Below are positions 58,358 through 64,000 of a DNA stretch of 64,000 bases, one piece after another. Each line of letters opens with the position of its first letter. Position 1 is the stretch's first letter. Location of the stretch: assembly GCA_039818165.1 (NCBI GenBank), contig JBCBUL010000018.1, positions 1-64,000 on the forward strand, given 5' to 3'. This DNA is from UBA5336 sp039818165. GTDB taxonomy: Bacteria; Pseudomonadota; Alphaproteobacteria; Caulobacterales; Hyphomonadaceae. A program made the translations under genes and the position numbers. The notes beneath the pieces are model-generated. The model did not search any database and had not been told where the DNA came from. It was given only the letters and a program-made list of their open reading frames with translations.

Positions 58358-59308
58358 ATGTCCAACGCCCCAACCGGACAGGAAGACCCCGGCACCAGCC
58401 GAGAGCCTGAGTGTGATACGCTGGATCTTGTCATTCAGCCGCGCGAAAAGGACCTTGGCGGCGGGGCCATGGTGCGCCGGCTACTGCCCTTCCACAAACG
58501 CAGAAGCGTGGGACCCTTTGTATTTTTCGACCATTTCGGACCAACCGATGCGCCCCCCGACAGCGGGATGGATGTTCGCCCCCACCCGCACATTGGACTG
58601 GCGACGGTGACCTATTTGTTTGATGGCGCCATCGCCCACAAGGACACCGTTGGAAGCGACCTTGTGATCCGACCAGGCGCGGTCAATTGGATGACCGCAG
58701 GGCGCGGCATCGCCCATTCCGAAAGAACACCGCCGGAGGAACGCGCCAGCGGACAACGCATTGATGGCATTCAGACCTGGGTGGCCTTGCCAGTTTCCCA
58801 CGAGCAGTGCGACCCATCATTCGAACATCATCCCGCCGAAACCATTCCGAGGTTTGAGATAGACGGAACCGCATTCAGCTTGATTGCAGGCGAAGCATGG
58901 GGGCATCGATCACCCGTCTCGTTTCCCCACCCGATTTGGTACCTCGCTGCGGAAACCCAAAAAGACAGCGCATTTGATATCCCAGCGTCCGCGGCGATTG
59001 AGCGTGCCGTGTATGTTGCTGAAGGGTCTGTCACACTCGGATCCGAGACGCTTGAGGCCGGCACAATGGTCATTCTCTCGGAAGGGTGTGACGTTCCGGT
59101 CCGCGCCGCAGCGGGCGCCAAGTTCATGCTCGCTGGCGGAGCCCCCTACCCTGAGAAACGGTTGATCGAATGGAACTTCGTGGCTTCCAGCAGGGATTTG
59201 CTCGAACAAGCCAAGTCTGACTGGCAAGCCAGCATTGATGGCAACTGGGAAAGGACACCGTTCGCCATGCCTGAAGGCGAGACCGAATGGATACCGCTGC
59301 CGCGTTAA
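58358..59308 (+). CDS. Pirin-family protein
   Basis: A 316-residue bicupin. The N-terminal cupin has all four metal ligands of pirin: two His in RPHPHIG and the His/Glu in IAHSERTP. The C-terminal pirin_C domain is present. Bacterial pirins may act as quercetinases or redox-sensitive regulators; the role here is open. The start at 58358 has AAGGAG 8 bases upstream. It is divergent from the UDG-family gene. Confidence 0.94.
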   Translation: MSNAPTGQEDPGTSREPECDTLDLVIQPREKDLGGGAMVRRLLPFHKRRSVGPFVFFDHFGPTDAPPDSGMDVRPHPHIGLATVTYLFDGAIAHKDTVGSDLVIRPGAVNWMTAGRGIAHSERTPPEERASGQRIDGIQTWVALPVSHEQCDPSFEHHPAETIPRFEIDGTAFSLIAGEAWGHRSPVSFPHPIWYLAAETQKDSAFDIPASAAIERAVYVAEGSVTLGSETLEAGTMVILSEGCDVPVRAAAGAKFMLAGGAPYPEKRLIEWNFVASSRDLLEQAKSDWQASIDGNWERTPFAMPEGETEWIPLPR

Positions 59309-59420
59309 CACATCCAAAGACCGACGCGCTTGCAGGCGGTGCGCAACTCGCCCTACGGTAATGGTTGTGGCGAAAAGTTCGCCTGAAACTTCCGAAGACG
59401 CGGATGCAGAAGGCGACGCC

Positions 59421-60251
59421 ATGACAGCAATTGATGATGTTTCACGGCCAGCGCGCACGGTTTTTCGCTACCGCGCTGACAAGCTTCCCGTTGCAATATT
59501 TCTCGGATTGTTTGTAGCGGATCTGGCGGTCTTCGCGCTGGTTCAATCCTGGCCCCTGGTAGCGCTCTGGGCGGCCCTGCTTGCAGTACCAAAAGTGTGC
59601 ATCGCTGCCTGGAACCATCATCACCAGCATGTGCCCTTCTTTCGATCCAGCATGTTGAACCGGGCGATGGATTTCGTGTTCGGAATGCAGACAGGCGCGA
59701 CATCAAAAGTTTGGGTCTTGCACCATAATTTGGGCCACCACGAAAACTATATGGACCAGACAAAGGACGAGTCTGCCTGGCGCGACGGCTCAGGCCGGAT
59801 GATGGGGCCGCTTGAGTATACGGCCCGCCTGGCCGCAACTGGCTATGGCTGCGCTTTGAAGAACGCCCGTAGACACAGAACGCATCGGACAACATTTCTG
59901 GCCATGTTTGCGCTGCATATCGCATGTGTCGGCGCGCTGATTTGGATCAATCCGCTCAACGCGTTACTCGTGTTCGTCATCCCCATGGCGTTCAGCTTCG
60001 TGATGACCTGCCGTCACACCTATGACCACCATGCCGGGTGCAGCGAAACAGACGAATACGCTGCTTCGAACAACATAATGCACCGCGGCTACAACATCGT
60101 GACCGGAAACCTCGGCTACCACACTGCGCACCATTTACGCCCAGGGCTGCATTGGTCGAAGTTGCCGGCTTTCCACGCCAAAATTGCCGACAAGATTCCT
60201 GAAGAGAATTATCGCGACGCTGGCTTTCTCGGCGAACTGCTCCCTGACTAG
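59421..60251 (+). CDS. Fatty-acid desaturase-like membrane protein
   Basis: A 276-residue integral di-iron protein of the desaturase family with His boxes HHHQH, HHNLGHHE, and a late HTAHH, which should bind two irons, and about four hydrophobic segments. It could introduce a double bond into fatty acyl chains or hydroxylate another lipid. The start at 59421 has AGAAGG with good spacing; an ATG at 59361 is a weaker alternative. It lies 112 bases after the pirin gene on the same strand. The substrate is unknown. Confidence 0.92.
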   Translation: MTAIDDVSRPARTVFRYRADKLPVAIFLGLFVADLAVFALVQSWPLVALWAALLAVPKVCIAAWNHHHQHVPFFRSSMLNRAMDFVFGMQTGATSKVWVLHHNLGHHENYMDQTKDESAWRDGSGRMMGPLEYTARLAATGYGCALKNARRHRTHRTTFLAMFALHIACVGALIWINPLNALLVFVIPMAFSFVMTCRHTYDHHAGCSETDEYAASNNIMHRGYNIVTGNLGYHTAHHLRPGLHWSKLPAFHAKIADKIPEENYRDAGFLGELLPD

Positions 60252-60365
60252 CAATTTTCGGTCACCCGCAATTCAGGCTGCAGTGAGTGGGTCTCCCTTG
60301 GAAGGCCAGCATAACGTTCAGAGACGATCTTGAACGGCGGGGCGAGCCAAATTACTCAGCGCACT

Positions 60366-61220
60366 ATGACAACAACACGCTACTACGACGCCCACGATGC
60401 CTCACACGGGCTTTACTTTGAGGCAACGGCGCTGATGGCGCACGTGAAAAGCTCCTTCCAGGACATCAAGATCATCGACACCGTCCTGCATGGGCGCGTG
60501 ATGCTGCTCGATGACGTGACGATGCTCACGCAGTCGACCCACCACGTCTACCACGAGCACATGGTCCACATTCCCATGGCCTGTTTGGCATCGCCCAAGC
60601 GCGCCCTAGTCATTGGCGGCGGCGATGGCGGAACAGTGACTGAACTGGTGAAGTATCCAGGTCTTGAGGCAATTGAACTGTGTGAACTTGATGGCAACGT
60701 GATCGACGTCTCGAGGCAATGGCTCCCGGATATCGCAGCAGGCTTGGACGATCCGAGAGTCACTATTCGGGTGGGAGATGGCGCAGCTTATCTCGCTGAA
60801 AACCCGGGCGCTTTCGACGTCATCATTATTGACAGCACCGACATCTGCGAAGGCGCCCACGACGGTGTTGAGAATGCCAGCCCCCTGGCAACGGACGCAT
60901 TCTACAGGAGCCTGAAGGCTGGCCTGACAGAGGATGGCGTCGCGATGCAGATGTTGGGGTCGGCCACCTTCTATCGCGCGGGCATGGCCAAGCTATTGCC
61001 TCGCCTGACCGGGCTGTGGACGTACTTCAAGCCCGTGATGATGCCTTGCCCGTTCTACATTTCGGGAGACTGGAACGCAGGTCTCCTTTCGGAGCGCAAT
61101 CAGCTCGTTCCCAAACACACGCACGACATCCGGGCTCCGCTAAAATACTTCAATATGGAGATCGCCAAGGCCGCCCTTGCCCTGCCCAATGAAGTGCGAG
61201 AACTCATGTCCGGCGCTTGA
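60366..61220 (+). CDS. speE: Divergent spermidine-synthase family protein
   Basis: A 284-residue class I methyltransferase-fold aminopropyltransferase homologue. The nucleotide loop VIGGGDGGTVTE and the fold are clear. Substrate-side motifs differ from usual SpeE: TERDEF.YHEM is replaced by TQSTHHVYHEH, the D-S/C-T-D-P loop is replaced by DSTDICEGAHDGVEN with an insertion, and YYGG near the end is missing (CPFYISGD instead). It may use a different polyamine or substrate. It is upstream of the M28 peptidase gene, 64 bases apart, on the same strand. Confidence 0.85.
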   Translation: MTTTRYYDAHDASHGLYFEATALMAHVKSSFQDIKIIDTVLHGRVMLLDDVTMLTQSTHHVYHEHMVHIPMACLASPKRALVIGGGDGGTVTELVKYPGLEAIELCELDGNVIDVSRQWLPDIAAGLDDPRVTIRVGDGAAYLAENPGAFDVIIIDSTDICEGAHDGVENASPLATDAFYRSLKAGLTEDGVAMQMLGSATFYRAGMAKLLPRLTGLWTYFKPVMMPCPFYISGDWNAGLLSERNQLVPKHTHDIRAPLKYFNMEIAKAALALPNEVRELMSGA

Positions 61221-61284
61221 TGCCGTGCCCTTCAGCGGTATACCACAACGCGACCCCGAAATTCGACCACCATTGGAAGACTAT

Positions 61285-63066
61285 ATGTTGAGATCCATCG
61301 CCGCCGCGAGCAGCCTGATCCTGCTTGCTGCATGCGCAGACGATACGCTTTCCACCGAGCCTTCAGACGCAAGCGCAGAAGTGATCTCGACAGGTGAAGT
61401 TGTGCTTCCCATTGCCCTTCCAACTTCGACAAGCGCCGAGATCACGACCGAAGACCTCGCTGTGCGCGTAAGCGCCCTGGCAGATGATGCCTTTGAAGGC
61501 CGTGGCCCGGGAGCCGAAGTCGGGGAACTTGCTGCCGACTGGATCGCCCAGGAAATGGCGCGCATTGGACTACAGCCCGGCGGCGAGGATGGCAGCTATT
61601 TCCAAACGGTCGGAATGGTCGAGCAGACCATCGATGAAGCGACTTCGGGACTCTCCTTTTCGGGTGGCACATCGGGTCGGGCCTTCCCAATGACCCTGCG
61701 CGAGGACGCCGTGATCTGGACGAAGCGCCAAAGCGTGACCGAAGCCTCATTCGAAGACAGCGAAGTGGTATTCGTGGGCTATGGGGTGGTCGCGCCTGAA
61801 TATGGCTGGGACGACTATGCAGGCCTCGATGCCAATGGCAAAACCGTTGTGATGCTTGTGAATGACCCCGGGTTTGCGACCAAAGATCCGGAACTCTTCA
61901 AGGGCGAGGCCATGACCTATTATGGTCGCTGGACCTACAAGTTTGAAGAGGCGGCGCGTCAGGGAGCCAAAGCCGCCATTGTAGTCCACGAAACTGCACC
62001 CGCCTCCTATGGCTGGGACGTGGTGGCAAACTCGTGGTCTGGGGCGCAGGCAGACCTCGTGCGCGCGGACGAAGGCGCCGGGCGCGCTTTGCTTGAGGGC
62101 TGGATCTCGACCGATACCGCGCGCAAGCTGTTTGCGGAGGCCGGACTGGACTTCGAAGAAATGAAGTTTGCAGCCCGGCAAAAAGGCTTCACGCCCCGCG
62201 ACATGGGCGGCGTAACGGCATGCGGCGAGATTACCCAATCGGTGACACAAGGCACCTCCCGGAACATTGTGGGCACCCTGCCAGGTAGCACAGCGCCGGA
62301 TGAATATGTGCTCTTCACGGCGCATTGGGATCATCTGGGAAAGAAATCCAAAGAGCGCTCTGGCGAGCCAACGCAGGATTTCTATCGGGATGACATCTTT
62401 AACGGCGCTGTGGACAATGCAACGGGTACCGCAGCACTTCTGGAAATCGCGGAAGCCATGGCGGCGGACGACCTCGACCGATCGGCCCTTTTCCTGGCGG
62501 TCACGCTCGAGGAATCAGGACTCCTTGGATCAGCTTACTATGCCGAGAACCCGACGGTAGAGATGTCATCCATCGTCGCTGGCATTAACATGGACGGTAT
62601 GCTGCCCGTTGGCCGAACCAAGGATATGGTCGTTGTCGGGTATGGCGCCTCCGAACTGGAAGACCGACTCGCAGACGTGTTGGTGAGCCAGGACCGCGTG
62701 ATCAAGCCGGATCCCAATCCCCAGGCCGGCTACTTCTACCGATCCGACCACGTCTCTTTCGCCAAGAAAGGCGTACCGATGCTCTACGCCGACGGCGGAA
62801 TGGATGTTCGCGAGGGCGGCGTCGCTGTCGGTAAGGCGTTCGCAGACGTCTACGCTGCCCATCGCTACCACAAACCCATGGACGAATACCAATCCAGCTG
62901 GGACATGAGTGGCATGGTGGAAGATGTCTCGGCGCTGTACCAAGTGGGCCTTGGCATTGCTCAGTCTTCGGATTGGCCAACCTGGTATGACGGCAATGAG
63001 TTCAAAGCCATTCGCCAGGCGTCCCTAGCGGAAAAAGGCACTGTTGCCGGCGGCGGGCGGGACTAG
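61285..63066 (+). CDS. M28-family aminopeptidase lipoprotein with PA domain
   Basis: A 593-residue exported peptidase. A lipoprotein signal (LILLAAC, Cys about 17) is followed by an N-terminal domain, a PA-like insert (about 150-330) and an M28 Zn-peptidase domain with FTAHWDHLGK, DNATGTAALLEIAEAM, LEESGLLGS and a late DHVSFAKKGVPM. The His/Asp/Glu/Asp/His ligand pattern looks complete. It may trim peptides at the cell surface or in the periplasm. The start at 61285 follows GGAAG. It is followed by rlmJ, 3 bases away. Confidence 0.94.
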   Translation: MLRSIAAASSLILLAACADDTLSTEPSDASAEVISTGEVVLPIALPTSTSAEITTEDLAVRVSALADDAFEGRGPGAEVGELAADWIAQEMARIGLQPGGEDGSYFQTVGMVEQTIDEATSGLSFSGGTSGRAFPMTLREDAVIWTKRQSVTEASFEDSEVVFVGYGVVAPEYGWDDYAGLDANGKTVVMLVNDPGFATKDPELFKGEAMTYYGRWTYKFEEAARQGAKAAIVVHETAPASYGWDVVANSWSGAQADLVRADEGAGRALLEGWISTDTARKLFAEAGLDFEEMKFAARQKGFTPRDMGGVTACGEITQSVTQGTSRNIVGTLPGSTAPDEYVLFTAHWDHLGKKSKERSGEPTQDFYRDDIFNGAVDNATGTAALLEIAEAMAADDLDRSALFLAVTLEESGLLGSAYYAENPTVEMSSIVAGINMDGMLPVGRTKDMVVVGYGASELEDRLADVLVSQDRVIKPDPNPQAGYFYRSDHVSFAKKGVPMLYADGGMDVREGGVAVGKAFADVYAAHRYHKPMDEYQSSWDMSGMVEDVSALYQVGLGIAQSSDWPTWYDGNEFKAIRQASLAEKGTVAGGGRD

Positions 63067-63069
63067 ACC

Positions 63070-63861
63070 TTGCTCAGTTACCAGCACGGCTTCCATGCGG
63101 GCAACCGCGCTGACGTTCTCAAGCACGCCGTGCTGGATGTGCTCCTGCGGGACCTGGCTTCAGACCCGAAGCCGGTTCTACACATCGAGACCCATTCAGG
63201 GCGCGGCATCTATGACCTGACGGGCCAGCAGTCTCGCAAGACCGGCGAGGCCGACGATGGCGTATTGGAGCTGTTTCGCACTCAAGCTCCGCCTGAGTCG
63301 CTCGCAAGCTGGCTCGACCTCATGCGGCAGCGGGGCAAGAAAGCCTATCCAGGGTCTCCTTGTTTGGCCGCGTTGCGTCTGGGCGACCTCGGACGGTTTG
63401 TGCTGTTTGAAAAGCACCCAACGGAGCATGATGCGCTGGTCGCCGCGTTCCAAGGCGATCCACGGGCGCAAATCAAAAAGGCCGATGGCTATTCCAGCGC
63501 CCTTAAACTTCAGCCGAGGCGTGGGGAGCGAATGCTCGTTTTCTCAGACCCCAGCTACGAGACACTCGCGGATATGGAAGCGCTGGCAGACTGGACACCT
63601 CGGGCGTTGGCCCGCTGGCCGGATGCGATTGTCGCCGTGTGGCTCCCCCTGTTCAAAGATGAGCGCGAAGCGGAATTCGGAGCGTTTCTCGCGAGCCTGG
63701 AGTCCGGCATCGTCGCTGGGGCTCGGTGGCCCGCACCGGATGACAAGGACACCGCGCTTTCAGGGTCCGCCCTTGTCGCCTTCCGAGTTCCGCCGAGAGT
63801 TCGCCGCGCGGCAACCCAGATCGCGGATGACCTGACAGCCCACTGGATGGGAACAGTTTAA
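63070..63861 (+). CDS. rlmJ: 23S rRNA (adenine2030-N6)-methyltransferase RlmJ
   Basis: A 263-residue RlmJ that methylates A2030 in 23S rRNA. The opening YQHGFHAGNRADVLKHAV and the motif around HIETHSGRGIYDL are typical. The catalytic DPPY motif appears as DPSYE (about 170), with Ser in place of the second Pro. The start is TTG at 63070, 3 bases after the M28 stop, so it is probably coupled to it. Its stop overlaps that of the histidine kinase gene on the other strand. Confidence 0.92.
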   Translation: MLSYQHGFHAGNRADVLKHAVLDVLLRDLASDPKPVLHIETHSGRGIYDLTGQQSRKTGEADDGVLELFRTQAPPESLASWLDLMRQRGKKAYPGSPCLAALRLGDLGRFVLFEKHPTEHDALVAAFQGDPRAQIKKADGYSSALKLQPRRGERMLVFSDPSYETLADMEALADWTPRALARWPDAIVAVWLPLFKDEREAEFGAFLASLESGIVAGARWPAPDDKDTALSGSALVAFRVPPRVRRAATQIADDLTAHWMGTV

Positions 63862-64000
63862 GCGACCTTGCGGACCTTGCGCCCCGGTACGGCCTCATCG
63901 GTTTTCTCTGGGCGGGCGATATGGGCATTTGCGGGCAGGAGAACGGATGCTGTTGTCCCAACGCCAGGCCGACTGGCCAGTTCAACGCGTCCGCCGTGCA
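63858..64000 (-). CDS. Sensor histidine kinase, C-terminal fragment (runs off the window)
   Basis: The last 46 codons of a gene that enters from beyond 64000. The reading HGGRVELASRPGVGTTASV, then LLPA, is the end of a HATPase_c domain (G2 box and the closing strand), with a short basic tail (RKVRKVA). Its TAA at 63858-63860 overlaps the rlmJ stop by 3-4 bases. The sensor and dimerisation parts lie outside the window. Confidence 0.88.
   Translation of the reverse strand, partial: HGGRVELASRPGVGTTASVLLPANAHIARPEKTDEAVPGRKVRKVA

Overview
This 64-kb window is chromosomal DNA from an alphaproteobacterium, most likely from the Caulobacterales/Maricaulales side (Hyphomonadaceae- or Maricaulaceae-like). 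That placement is inferred from gene order (dnaG-rpoD; rne divergent from amiC-mrcA-prfB), a DnaG lacking zinc ligands, an acidic insert in RNase E, the M23 peptidase-bactofilin pair, and a DUF3450/TolQ/ExbB/ExbD/TonB/TPR cluster. No database search was possible. Most of the window is GC-rich, compact core genome. The clearest accessory stretch is the first ~4.9 kb.

Region by region. 1-4860: tRNA-Phe, a short-repeat spacer, then on the minus strand a PspA-like gene, yqiJ and a flotillin gene (yqiK) broken by a nonsense codon and a frameshift; a parDE toxin-antitoxin pair; and a lower-GC mrr-type restriction gene without a standard start, lying directly after rpoD. 4871-9553: rpoD, dnaG and a YqeY-like gene on the minus strand. 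9684-17307: carA and carB, separated by a TetR regulator with a palindromic operator, an M48 peptidase, an MBL-fold hydrolase and a glycine-zipper lipoprotein. 17379-22914: greA, an ELM1-family gene with an unusual start, recQ, an OmpW-like porin and a histone-deacetylase-like enzyme. 23004-29612: an eight-gene TonB energy-transduction operon with tandem TonB and tandem ExbD copies. 30079-39807: tRNA-Gln, sppA, a small hypothetical gene, a Cys/Met-type PLP enzyme, an OmpA-like protein with 35 consecutive prolines, tRNA-Asp, an AsmA-like protein and anmK. 39861-47041: tyrS, a YhdP-like giant, a peroxiredoxin, an M23 peptidase with a possible leader ORF, and a bactofilin. 47077-55618: prfB with its programmed +1 frameshift, mrcA, amiC and divergent rne. 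55658-64000: amino-acid dehydrogenase, lipase-like hydrolase, UDG-family protein, pirin, desaturase, a divergent spermidine-synthase homologue, an M28 peptidase lipoprotein, rlmJ and the C-terminus of a histidine kinase that runs off the window.

Functional themes: envelope building and maintenance (PBP1A, AmiC, M23, bactofilin, AnmK, OmpA, OmpW, AsmA/YhdP, SppA, M48, PspA/YqiJ), the central information machinery (RpoD, DnaG, GreA, RNase E, RF2, TyrRS, RlmJ, three tRNAs), pyrimidine/arginine precursor synthesis (CarAB), and outer-membrane nutrient import (TonB system).

I found no clear new multigene system. The best leads are a hairpin in front of the PspA-like gene whose 3' arm contains the Shine-Dalgarno sequence, the decayed flotillin beside intact partners, a divergent promoter/terminator pair next to the TetR gene that could bound a small RNA, the spermidine-synthase homologue with altered substrate loops, and genes whose conserved N-termini begin before any normal start codon.
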